Positions 14,640 to 22,134 of a DNA stretch of 22,331 nucleotides are shown in pieces (position 1 is the stretch's first letter; each line of letters starts with the position of its first letter). Source of the stretch: Myxococcota bacterium (GTDB taxonomy: Bacteria > Myxococcota_C > UBA6777). The stretch spans positions 1 to 22,331 of the forward strand of contig CAUJFU010000479.1 in assembly GCA_963169055.1 (NCBI GenBank). Direction: 5' to 3'. The notes under the pieces were generated by a model. The model made no database searches. It had not been told where the DNA came from and saw only the letters and a program-made list of their open reading frames with translations. The position numbers were made by a program, and so were the translations under genes.

Positions 14640-17459
14640 TTAGCCTGTACTCTTCAATCCGCCCGCAACGCCGCCGATGGTGAGAAATACGTCTCGCATC
14701 AATTGCTGTGCTTCCAAAGAATTGGGATCGCCAAGACCTCGCAACTGCCGCAACAAGCGAATCTGTAAAAAATTCAACGGATCGATGTACGGATTGCGCA
14801 ACGCGATCAAACGCTGCAACATCGGTCGATTGTCCAAAAGAGCTTTGTGTTCACTGACTTGCAACACCCAATGCGTCGACTCATCAAAGGATTCTTTGAT
14901 ATGCGAAAACACCTTGTGTCGGATCTGCACGTCTTCCACTAACATCGAATAATGCTCCGCGATCCCCATATCTGCTTTGCACAACGAAAGTTCTGCGTTG
15001 TTCACAAGACTGTAAAAGAACGGCCAGTCCCGATACATCTCTCGCAACAACGCCAACCGCGATGCACTCGACGCAAAACAACGTAACGCTTCACCGATCC
15101 CATACCATCCCGGCAAGGCATGGCGCGACTGCATCCAACTAAACACCCAAGGAATCGCCCGCAACTGCGCGATCGTCGAAGACGCCGAACGCCGCGCAGG
15201 GCGAGAACCCAAACGCAATTGACTCAGTTCGTTGATCGGCGTGGCTTGGCTCCAATACACCAAAGTATCGGGATCCTCGTACACAAAGCGCCGATACGCC
15301 GCACGCGCCACTTCTGCAAGCTCGTCCATCGCTTCACGCCAAGACGCCTTGGGAGCCACTTGTTCGGGATGGACAGGGCAACTTGCGATCAACACCGCGT
15401 GAAGCACTTGTTCCAAGTGCCGTCTTGCCACTTCGGGATGCCCATAACGCTGATCGATCACTTCGCCCTGTTCGGTGATTCGGATCCGACCGTTGATGGT
15501 GTCGGGTGGCTGCGCCAAGATCCCTTGGTTGGCAGGCCCGCCCCCTCGTGCGATCGTTCCGCCCCGTCCGTGAAACAACGTCAGCGCCACACCATGCGCC
15601 CGACAACAACGCGCAATCTCTTCTTGGGCTTTGTACAACTCCCAGTTTGCCGACACAAAACCCGCGTCTTTGTTGCTGTCCGAATAGCCGATCATCACGA
15701 TCTGCTGCATCCCGCAATCACGCAAATGTTGCGCATACAACGGGTGTGTAAACATCTCCGTCAAGATCGCTGGTGCCGCCCGTAGATCCGCCACCGTCTC
15801 AAACAACGGCGCGATCTTCATCGTCTCCCCACCATCTCGACGCAGGCTCAACCCCGACCAACGCGCCAACAACAACACGCTCAACATATCGTCCACGCCG
15901 TTGGTCATGCTGATGATGTAAGGCCCCAAGATATCCGCCCCATACACATCCACACCACGGCGCAACAATCGAAACAATTCCACCGTATCTTGCGCCTCTT
16001 GCGATAGCCCCTGAAGCATCGAAAGATCGGGCGGCCAACACCGCAACTGCGCCGTCAACCATCCGATCCGATCCTCCCGTTTCATCTCGCCATAACCTTC
16101 GCAGATCCCCATCCGATCAAACAATTCGTTCAAGACGCTGCGATTTGAATCGCTCAACTGTCGGATATCCAACCGCATCGCCCGCAAGCCAAACCCTTCA
16201 GCTTGATGCAGATATCCCCGTAGTTCCGCCGAAGACGCCGCATCAAAACCATGCGCTTCGAGCTGGTGCAACATCTCTCGCAAAGGCTCACTCAACTGTT
16301 CGCTCTTGCGCAGATACGGCGACTCTTCGCCGACCTCCCCCAACAAACGCGGCTTAATCTTCTCTTTCTTTGCTTCTTCTAGATCTGCCGCCAACAACGC
16401 CATCCGCTGCCGAAACGGCTCCTCTGGATAACGCTCTGCGATATACATCGCATATTTCTCAGGCCGCGTACTCCCCGTCAGCGCCGCGATCACCTCCGCC
16501 TCCAACCCCAACAGCTCCTGCGAAACGCTCATGTAGCGGTCGAGATCCAACGCCGTCTGCCAATGCCGCTCCAACGCACGCCGACGATGCCAACGCAACG
16601 CCGAAGCCGTCGTCTCTGCCGTCACGTTCGGGTTCCCGTCTCGATCTCCACCAATCCACGAACCAAACGACAAAAACCGCCTTGGTGGTTTCACCGTCGG
16701 ATAATACCGATGCAACGACGAAAGAAACGCCTCGTACACTTGCGGCAACACTTGCCACAACGTCGCTTCCAAATAGTACAACCCCGTCCACACTTCATCC
16801 AACACGGTTGGAGCGGTCTTTGCGGCGCGTTCTGTCACCCACAACGTCGTGATCTCCCCGCGTATCCGCTCCAACATCTCCTCGCGCTCATTCGGCAAAA
16901 GATGCCGTACTTCCATCTCCAACATGGTATTCGCCACCTGCCGCAGCTTCGCAAGGACAGTTCGGCGTTTGGGTTCCGTTGGATGCGCTGTAAACACCAG
17001 CTCCACATCCAGTTCATCCACGATCCGCTGCACTTGTTCTGCGCTCACACCGCGATCTCGCAACGTACAAAACGCATCCGCCAGCGACTCCCGCAACGGC
17101 GTCGGATGGCTCGCCCGTTGACGACCCCGCAACATCCGCACCCGATGATGCTCCTCGGCCAGATTCACCAACTCAAAATGCGCTGTAAACGCCCGCGCAG
17201 CCTCGCTCACTTCTCGCGAAGTCAACGTCGCAACACGCTCCATCAACGCCTTCTCGGTCTCTTCATGCCTTGTGCGACCGCGCTCCTCATCCAACCGCCT
17301 CCGCCGCGTCAACCCCAAGATCTGATCCAGCCGACCCACGATCTCCGCACCTGCGTGCTTTTCCATCGCTGCGTGCAGCATCCCCGTCAACAACAACACG
17401 TCTGCCTGAAACGACGACAACTGTTCCCGCGTTAACGCATCCTCTTCAAACCGCTCCAC
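14640..17459 (-). CDS. ppc: Phosphoenolpyruvate carboxylase
   Basis: It catalyses PEP + bicarbonate to oxaloacetate, refilling the TCA cycle in the cytoplasm. Family signatures are all present: VFTAHPTEPKRR with the catalytic His near residue 159, SWIGGDRDGNPNV, MIGYSDSNKDAGF, and FHGRGGTIARGGGP, the mobile Arg/Gly loop. The C-terminus ends LTIGGVAGGLKSTG, matching the conserved final segment that shapes the active and allosteric sites. At 939 residues it is typical of the bacterial enzyme. GTG 17459 is chosen because AGGGAGG lies 8 bases upstream; a GTG at 17492 extends the frame by 11 codons but has no such site. A minus-strand promoter near 17653-17682 would give a leader of about 185 bases carrying direct repeats. 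It is probably transcribed alone, convergent with the kinase at 12587. Confidence 0.98.
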   Translation of the reverse strand: MERFEEDALTREQLSSFQADVLLLTGMLHAAMEKHAGAEIVGRLDQILGLTRRRRLDEERGRTRHEETEKALMERVATLTSREVSEAARAFTAHFELVNLAEEHHRVRMLRGRQRASHPTPLRESLADAFCTLRDRGVSAEQVQRIVDELDVELVFTAHPTEPKRRTVLAKLRQVANTMLEMEVRHLLPNEREEMLERIRGEITTLWVTERAAKTAPTVLDEVWTGLYYLEATLWQVLPQVYEAFLSSLHRYYPTVKPPRRFLSFGSWIGGDRDGNPNVTAETTASALRWHRRRALERHWQTALDLDRYMSVSQELLGLEAEVIAALTGSTRPEKYAMYIAERYPEEPFRQRMALLAADLEEAKKEKIKPRLLGEVGEESPYLRKSEQLSEPLREMLHQLEAHGFDAASSAELRGYLHQAEGFGLRAMRLDIRQLSDSNRSVLNELFDRMGICEGYGEMKREDRIGWLTAQLRCWPPDLSMLQGLSQEAQDTVELFRLLRRGVDVYGADILGPYIISMTNGVDDMLSVLLLARWSGLSLRRDGGETMKIAPLFETVADLRAAPAILTEMFTHPLYAQHLRDCGMQQIVMIGYSDSNKDAGFVSANWELYKAQEEIARCCRAHGVALTLFHGRGGTIARGGGPANQGILAQPPDTINGRIRITEQGEVIDQRYGHPEVARRHLEQVLHAVLIASCPVHPEQVAPKASWREAMDELAEVARAAYRRFVYEDPDTLVYWSQATPINELSQLRLGSRPARRSASSTIAQLRAIPWVFSWMQSRHALPGWYGIGEALRCFASSASRLALLREMYRDWPFFYSLVNNAELSLCKADMGIAEHYSMLVEDVQIRHKVFSHIKESFDESTHWVLQVSEHKALLDNRPMLQRLIALRNPYIDPLNFLQIRLLRQLRGLGDPNSLEAQQLMRDVFLTIGGVAGGLKSTG

Positions 17460-17505
17460 CTTCCATTCCTCCCTATCCTTCGTTGCTAACACGATCTTCT
17501 ACCGA

Positions 17506-17590
17506 CGATGCCTTCGCAAACCCACACACCAGCGATTGATTTGCTTTCGCGCTCTCTAAAGCGACCGATGCCTTCGCAAACCCACACACC
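17506..17590. repeat. 25-bp exact direct repeat with a 60-bp period in the ppc leader region
   Basis: The same 25 bases, starting cgatgccttcgcaaaccc, occur at 17506-17530 and 17566-17590. They are separated by 35 unrelated bases and diverge immediately outside. They lie between the ppc start and its candidate promoter, so they would be in the transcribed leader. The role could be a regulator site pair or only a duplication scar. Confidence 0.85.
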
Positions 17591-17619
17591 CAAACGATCC
17601 GCACAAATTCCATGAACAC

Positions 17620-17642
17620 CTTTGTCCTATCGTTCGACAAAG
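17620..17642. promoter_or_regulatory. Inverted repeat at the predicted ppc transcript start
   Basis: CTTTGTC (17620-17626) and GACAAAG (17636-17642) are perfect 7-bp arms around a 9-base loop. They lie just downstream of the candidate ppc transcription start, where they could be a 5' stem-loop or an operator. Confidence 0.4.
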
Positions 17643-17652
17643 CAACCCGAAG

Positions 17653-17682
17653 ACTCTAGCCTCCGACACAAAAATGTGTCAA
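17653..17682 (-). promoter_or_regulatory. ppc: Candidate ppc promoter overlapping an operator-like palindrome
   Basis: Read on the minus strand, TTGACA (17682-17677, 6/6), an 18-base spacer and TAGAGT (17658-17653) form a sigma-70-like promoter. GACACA-AAAA-TGTGTC (17665-17680), a perfect 6-bp inverted repeat, covers most of the -35 box and part of the spacer, so a repressor bound there could block polymerase. Confidence 0.45.
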
Positions 17683-17783
17683 CTTTCCGAGACTCACCGC
17701 TGCTCCGAGCTGGATCGCATCTTTGCACAACACAACACACTCGGGCGCATCTTTTTTCCTTTCGGACCACGTAGGAAGACAAC

Positions 17784-18278
17784 ATGTCACAAAGTGCTTT
17801 TGATGAAGCTCGCCAAACTGCCGCCGCCACCGCCAAACAAATTGCGCAAAAACTCGGGCTGCGCTCGGACGAAGTCTCCATCCTCCTTTGCAGTTCGGAT
17901 GGTTCTTCGCTGCGCTTCCTCTACCCAGAAGCCCTCTTCAAAACGGGCATCCGCCTGCCCAACGACCGCAACTCACTCGCTGGACAGGCCATCTACTACC
18001 AAAAACCACAACTCCACAACAACATGACCCAAATCAAGCGCATGGCCTTCTTTGAACGCGTCAAAACCGGCGAAGAATCCCCCACACCCATCCAAAAAAT
18101 GCTCACCCTTCCGATCCTCAGCGGAAACAACGTCACCGCCATCGTCCAATGCAGCCGAAAAGCCAAAACCCTCGAAGAAGCCGGTCCCGACTTCACCAAA
18201 GACGATATCGCCGCACTCGCAGAAGATCTCTTCGAGATCGCCACCCTCCTCCCTCTCCTCCGCCCCAGCGACTTTTAA
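17784..18278 (+). CDS. Small stand-alone GAF-domain protein
   Basis: The 164 residues form little more than one GAF-type fold. There is an N-terminal helix, the strand DEVSILLCSSDGSSLRFLYPEAL (about residues 29-51), then the typical SLAGQAIYYQKPQ segment (about 73-85), MLTLPIL and VTAIVQCSRKA, and a C-terminal helix. GAF domains bind small molecules or act as dimerising sensor modules. No output domain, membrane helix or signal peptide is present, so it would have to act through a partner. GGA lies about 10 bases before ATG 17784. It diverges from ppc and its stop is only 6 bp from the stop of the convergent nuclease gene. The ligand is unknown, and a link to ppc control is only positional. 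Confidence 0.75.
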   Translation: MSQSAFDEARQTAAATAKQIAQKLGLRSDEVSILLCSSDGSSLRFLYPEALFKTGIRLPNDRNSLAGQAIYYQKPQLHNNMTQIKRMAFFERVKTGEESPTPIQKMLTLPILSGNNVTAIVQCSRKAKTLEEAGPDFTKDDIAALAEDLFEIATLLPLLRPSDF

Positions 18279-18284
18279 TCCCCG

Positions 18285-19172
18285 TCACTCCGCAGGGATC
18301 GAACCTTCGCTTTGTGGCTGTGAAGCGGCCACCGTTGTGGGTTCGTCGGGTACTTTCAACGCCATCTGTTGCCACCACTCCGCTTCCAACAATCGCTTGC
18401 GATCGGGGTTTGTGATCCGAGCCAAAAAGCAGTAGCCCGTCTCTTCTTCGAGTACACGCACAGGCATCGCATACGACCACAGATCCGCAGCGCGCACTTC
18501 TTCGTTGGGAAGCACAAACGCAATACAACGATCATGCTTGTACGAATAAACCACCTTGTAAAACCGCCGTGGCACGGGGATATCCGACACACGCTGGTTG
18601 CGCTCCCCATACAGCGGCCCTGCCACCACGGCCAGCTTCCCCATCCCGAGCGTCCACTTGCGCACCAACATCTCCAAACTCCGCCACGCCTGCCGATTGA
18701 GCCTTGGATGTTGGAGCGCAACACAACTCATCGCAAATGTCTCGTCGTTGCTTTCGCGTGAAAAATCCACCGCAGCACTCGGCACCAAATGCCCTTTGTC
18801 GTAGCCCGAATTGCGGAACGCATCTGGTTTGACCCGATACTTCTCAGGGACCTCAGGATCGGCATAAAAACGATCCCCTCGATCCGTATCCACCCCGATC
18901 GAATGGCGCGAGATAATGTACGATACCCACAACGCCGTCTTGCGCTTGAAACAATAACCCGCGCTGTATCCGAGACGATCAAGCACCAGATCGCTCGGAC
19001 AAGGCTCTCCCACCGCCCGATGATTGCGAAAACGAAACACCCACGTGTACGTCCGATGTCGATGCGGCCAGATATACCGCACAAACAGATGATATAACCC
19101 ACCACCCACCACCGCTGCCAAAAGATGCGTCACGATCCACACAGCAACCCTCCATCCTGAAACTTCGCTCAA
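18285..19172 (-). CDS. Membrane-anchored DNA/RNA non-specific endonuclease (beta-beta-alpha-metal, NUC1 type)
   Basis: A hydrophobic helix at about residues 9-31 acts as an uncleaved signal anchor, so the catalytic part should lie outside the cytoplasmic membrane. The nuclease domain (about 60-270) shows SGYDKGHLVPSAA with Asp125-Lys126-Gly127-His128 in place of the usual DRGH, then SCVALQHPRLNRQAWRSLE. The His general base, the metal-binding Asn (in LNRQAW) and the nearby Glu are kept. The family Arg before Gly-His is Lys, and the first Asn of SNxxPQ is Cys. Enzymes of this family cut DNA and RNA with Mg2+. The TTG start at 19172 overlaps the upstream stop as TTGA, with GAGGG just before it, indicating translational coupling to the methyltransferase. 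Whether the variant site is active is uncertain. Confidence 0.85.
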   Translation of the reverse strand: MSEVSGWRVAVWIVTHLLAAVVGGGLYHLFVRYIWPHRHRTYTWVFRFRNHRAVGEPCPSDLVLDRLGYSAGYCFKRKTALWVSYIISRHSIGVDTDRGDRFYADPEVPEKYRVKPDAFRNSGYDKGHLVPSAAVDFSRESNDETFAMSCVALQHPRLNRQAWRSLEMLVRKWTLGMGKLAVVAGPLYGERNQRVSDIPVPRRFYKVVYSYKHDRCIAFVLPNEEVRAADLWSYAMPVRVLEEETGYCFLARITNPDRKRLLEAEWWQQMALKVPDEPTTVAASQPQSEGSIPAE

Positions 19173-20212
19173 ACAGCCCTCGATGATCGTGGTCGGATCG
19201 CTTGGATCACCAACATCTCATCGCCCTCTTCCCACGGCGTTTTGTGCAGATCACAAAAACAACCGCCGACCACAAACCCCACTTCCTCCAACATCGACAC
19301 CAACTGCGCTTGGTGCAGATAACGCTGTGGGATCGCATACACTTGTTCGCTCTCCACACCGTCTTCCGTTGTCCGGTACAGATAATAAGCATCCCATCGC
19401 TGTTCGCTCGGCTCCAAACAACGCCCCTCCAAGATATCAACGCATCGCTCGCCCTCATACAACGAAGCCAACGGCTCGAACGTCACCAGCTTTCCGTCCG
19501 CCAAAAAAAAACTCCCTCCCCGCGACCGCTCCCACAACTCTTCATCCTCCGATGCTTCGGCTCTTTCATCGACACCAACGTCCGATGATTCGGCACTTTC
19601 AGCGTGTGACTTTTCTTCCGATGCTTCGACACTTTCAGTATCGTTGTGTTCGCCCCATACTTCGGCCTCTTTGGCGGATGTCTGTTCCTCCGATGCTTCG
19701 GCTTCTTCAGCGAATGTCTGTTCCTCCGATGCTTCGGCTTCTTCGGACGAAGCGTCCAGATCGACTTGATACAGATCGAGCCAAAGTTCGCCCCCTGCGA
19801 CGAGGTGGTCAAAAGCCCGTTGCAAACAGGCACGTTGTGCGGACTCGCTAAGCAGCACGTACAGGCCGTTGTAAGGGATCAACACCCGATCAAAGCGTTG
19901 TTCAAGGGAAAATGCGGACATATCGGCAAGGATCAAAGAGGCGCGGTCGCGGAGCGTGTCGGGGGCGGTGGAGAGGCGTTGTTGGAGGGCTGCGATCATG
20001 TCGGGATGGAGGTCAAGACCTGTCACGCGATGCCCTGCCTCCAAAAGCGGAAGCATCACGCGGCCCCACCCACAACCCAACTCCAAGACGGTCTCGGCCC
20101 CCCGACAAACCCGCCGATAAAACGCGATATCTCCTGCGTTTCCTCGGTGCGTGATCTGATACAGCGAAACGTCGTATGGATCGGAAAAAGAGACGTTGAG
20201 CGGATCGGACAA
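19169..20212 (-). CDS. Class I SAM-dependent methyltransferase with an inserted acidic repeat
   Basis: Residues 42-50, VLELGCGWG, are the SAM-binding motif I, followed by VTGLDLH (acidic motif II), LILADMS, and RFDRVLIPYNGLYVL, the standard order of the Rossmann-like fold (Methyltransf_11/25 type). After GGELWLDLYQVDL the fold is interrupted at about residues 148-224 by six 12-residue (one 11-residue) units with the core EAEASEE. Then it resumes with strands such as FFLADGKLVTFEP and DAYYLYRT and ends near HKTPW. The substrate is unknown. The start is TTG 20212, supported by GGAGGT about 5 bases upstream. It lies 39 bp after crtI and overlaps the nuclease start, so it belongs to the same transcription unit. 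Coding-strand base use changes from C-rich to G-rich near the repeat. Confidence 0.85.
   Translation of the reverse strand: MSDPLNVSFSDPYDVSLYQITHRGNAGDIAFYRRVCRGAETVLELGCGWGRVMLPLLEAGHRVTGLDLHPDMIAALQQRLSTAPDTLRDRASLILADMSAFSLEQRFDRVLIPYNGLYVLLSESAQRACLQRAFDHLVAGGELWLDLYQVDLDASSEEAEASEEQTFAEEAEASEEQTSAKEAEVWGEHNDTESVEASEEKSHAESAESSDVGVDERAEASEDEELWERSRGGSFFLADGKLVTFEPLASLYEGERCVDILEGRCLEPSEQRWDAYYLYRTTEDGVESEQVYAIPQRYLHQAQLVSMLEEVGFVVGGCFCDLHKTPWEEGDEMLVIQAIRPRSSRAV
19540..19770 (-). repeat. 36-bp coding minisatellite, six copies, inside the methyltransferase
   Basis: On the plus strand the core gatgcttcgg or a close variant occurs at 19551, 19584, 19620, 19656, 19692 and 19728, spaced 33, 36, 36, 36 and 36 bp. 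Every step is a multiple of three, so the frame is kept. Translated, the units are EAEASEEQTFAE-like; the two copies nearest the gene start (19692 and 19728) are almost identical and so look youngest. Confidence 0.93.
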
Positions 20213-20251
20213 AACAACCTCCGTCTTGGCGTCCTAGATACCGCGTTGGGG

Positions 20252-21862
20252 CTAGGAGCTGTGTTGGCGAGCGGCGGCGGCAGGTGGAACAGCGTTCTCG
20301 TCTTTTGCGTCGCGTGTCTTGGGCGAGGGCAAGGCCACGAGGTTGTTTTTGGGAGGGAGTGCCTTGGTTTCGTCCAGTTGATAGTCTCGAACGATGCAAA
20401 ACTCGGTGGCTTCGGCAGAAAGCATCACTCCCGGGACACCTGCGCCGGGATGCGTGCCTGCACCGACCATATACAACCCTTCGACGTCTTCGCTTTTGTT
20501 ATGTGGCCGCAGATAGGCAGTTTGCGAAAGTTTGGGTTCCACACCAAAGGCATTGCCGTAGTGCGAGTTGAGCGTATGCTGAAAGTCGTTGGGTGTAAAG
20601 ACTTCGCAAACATCGAGGTGTTCGCGCAATCCTTCAAGCCCCCACTCTTCAAGGAAACGCAGCACCTTGTCGGTGAATCCGTCCTTGATCGCGTCCCAAT
20701 CGAGACCCGAAGTATTGTTGGCAACGGGGATCAACACATACATACTTTCGCAGCCTTCGGGAGCCATCTCCGCATCAGTGCGCGTGGGGACGTGCAGATA
20801 CATGCTGAAATCATCGGGCAAGATCTTGTTCTTAAAGATATCGCGGATCAGTTCACGATACCGTTCCGACAAGATCAGCGTGTGGTGCTTGAGAGACGGA
20901 TACTGCTTGCGAACACCAAGATACAACAAAAAGCAGCTCATGGTGTACGAGGTCTTGGCCACTTTCTTGTCGGTCCATTTCTTCCGATCTTCCGAGGCGA
21001 TCAGCTTGGAGTAGGTGTGCCCAAAGTCTGCGTTGCTCACCACCAGATCTGCGGGGAAAAAAGTATCGTTGGCTTCCACGCCCACTGCACGGCCTTGTTC
21101 GACGCGAATCTTTTGGACTTCGCACGAGGTATGCACTTCGCCACCAAGCTCCAAAAAGACCTTCTCTAGGGCTTTCACGAGGCTGTACATCCCGCCCTTG
21201 GTGAACCACACCCCAAGCTCTCGTTCCAAATAGGGGATCATCAAGTACACCGACGGAGCGCTGAATGGGTTGCCACCGATAAACAACGGGTGGAAGCTAA
21301 ACATAAAACGGTGGCGGAAGTCCTGAAAATAGCGCTGGACGTAGTTGTGAACAGGTCGATAGGCTTCCAGCTTGATCGCACGCGGAACAAACGCAAGCAT
21401 CGAGCGGATCGTATCAAAGGGCCGTGCGCCCAGTTGATCCGTGATCACCGCTTCATAGATCGGCTTGAGCTTTTCCATGAAAGCATCATAGCGATCCGCG
21501 TCTTTGACATTAAACTTCCGCATCTCCGCTTTCATCTTCTCGCTGTCACCGCTGTAATCAAGAAAAGTTTTGTCGTGGTAATAGATCCGATAATACGGAT
21601 CGAGCGGCAGCAGTTCGAGATAGTCCGATAGTTTCTTGCCTGCGGCTTGAAAGATCGATTCGATGATTGGTGGCGCGGTGATCAAGCTCGGTCCCATATC
21701 GAAGGTGTATCCGTCTTTTTTAAGCTGATACGCTCGGCCCCCGACCATCTCCCGCTTCTCAAGCAGCTTGACTTGGATTCCTCGCGCCTGCAATCGCACC
21801 GCCAACGACAAACCACCAAATCCACTTCCGATCACCACTGCACTTTTCGGTTTTTTCTGCAT
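20252..21862 (-). CDS. crtI: CrtI-type phytoene desaturase / carotenoid oxidoreductase
   Basis: It is an FAD-dependent amine-oxidase-fold enzyme that removes or rearranges hydrogens on C30/C40 carotenes. The N-terminal dinucleotide site is AVVIGSGFGGLSLAVRL, followed by LLEKREMVGGRAY and FDMGPSLIT. The middle has the FSFHPLFIGGNPFSAPSVY and GGMYSLVKALEKV segments conserved in CrtI. The C-terminal FAD block is GLYMVGAGTHPGAGVPGVMLSA, the classic carotenoid-desaturase signature. From ATG 21862 it is 536 residues, near the usual 490-520 plus a polar tail. That ATG is chosen because MQKKPKSAVVIG places the FAD motif at the usual distance; the frame is open to a GTG at 21922. A probable phytoene synthase end lies just upstream. 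Which carotene it uses, and how many desaturation steps, cannot be told from sequence alone. Confidence 0.93.
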   Translation of the reverse strand: MQKKPKSAVVIGSGFGGLSLAVRLQARGIQVKLLEKREMVGGRAYQLKKDGYTFDMGPSLITAPPIIESIFQAAGKKLSDYLELLPLDPYYRIYYHDKTFLDYSGDSEKMKAEMRKFNVKDADRYDAFMEKLKPIYEAVITDQLGARPFDTIRSMLAFVPRAIKLEAYRPVHNYVQRYFQDFRHRFMFSFHPLFIGGNPFSAPSVYLMIPYLERELGVWFTKGGMYSLVKALEKVFLELGGEVHTSCEVQKIRVEQGRAVGVEANDTFFPADLVVSNADFGHTYSKLIASEDRKKWTDKKVAKTSYTMSCFLLYLGVRKQYPSLKHHTLILSERYRELIRDIFKNKILPDDFSMYLHVPTRTDAEMAPEGCESMYVLIPVANNTSGLDWDAIKDGFTDKVLRFLEEWGLEGLREHLDVCEVFTPNDFQHTLNSHYGNAFGVEPKLSQTAYLRPHNKSEDVEGLYMVGAGTHPGAGVPGVMLSAEATEFCIVRDYQLDETKALPPKNNLVALPSPKTRDAKDENAVPPAAAARQHSS

Positions 21863-21976
21863 GACACGCTTCACTTTCTTCTTCTTGCAACAACGCAACC
21901 CAAAACGAGCCGCCTCAAACACACAGGCACCATGCTTTTTGGGCAGGATTCGGGCTTTGCGATATCTCGCGTCGAT

Positions 21977-21995
21977 CCCCCTACACGTTCGGGGG
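21977..21995. other. GC hairpin upstream of crtI
   Basis: CCCCC (21977-21981), a 9-base loop and GGGGG (21991-21995) form a short stem in the crtB-crtI gap. It could be a weak attenuator or terminator, but no T-tract follows on the minus strand. Confidence 0.3.
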
Positions 21996-22029
21996 TGTTC
22001 GCTTGCGTTTTGTGTTCCCTACAGATTCT

Positions 22030-22134
22030 GCTCACGCTTAAAGGATTCGCGAAAAAATCCCAAAAGATCGATCACTCCTCACCCATCCGCTCACGCCCAA
22101 AGGGATCGCGAAAAATCCCAAAAGATCGATCACC
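22030..22134. repeat. Imperfect 47-bp direct repeat at the crtB 3' end
   Basis: 22030-22076 and 22089-22134 are near-identical (period 59 bp, few mismatches and one base indel). Each holds a small hairpin, GGATT/AATCC or GGGAT/ATCCC around CGCGAAAA, next to caaaagatcgatcac. The second copy includes the crtB stop codon, so the array looks like a duplicated crtB 3' end. The rest of 21863-22129 has no gene that I can support. Confidence 0.75.

Noticed and set aside
19646-21169. 507-codon plus-strand open frame opposite the methyltransferase and crtI
   Set aside because: It crosses two genes and their gap on the other strand, has no ribosome binding site, and its product matches nothing I recognise.
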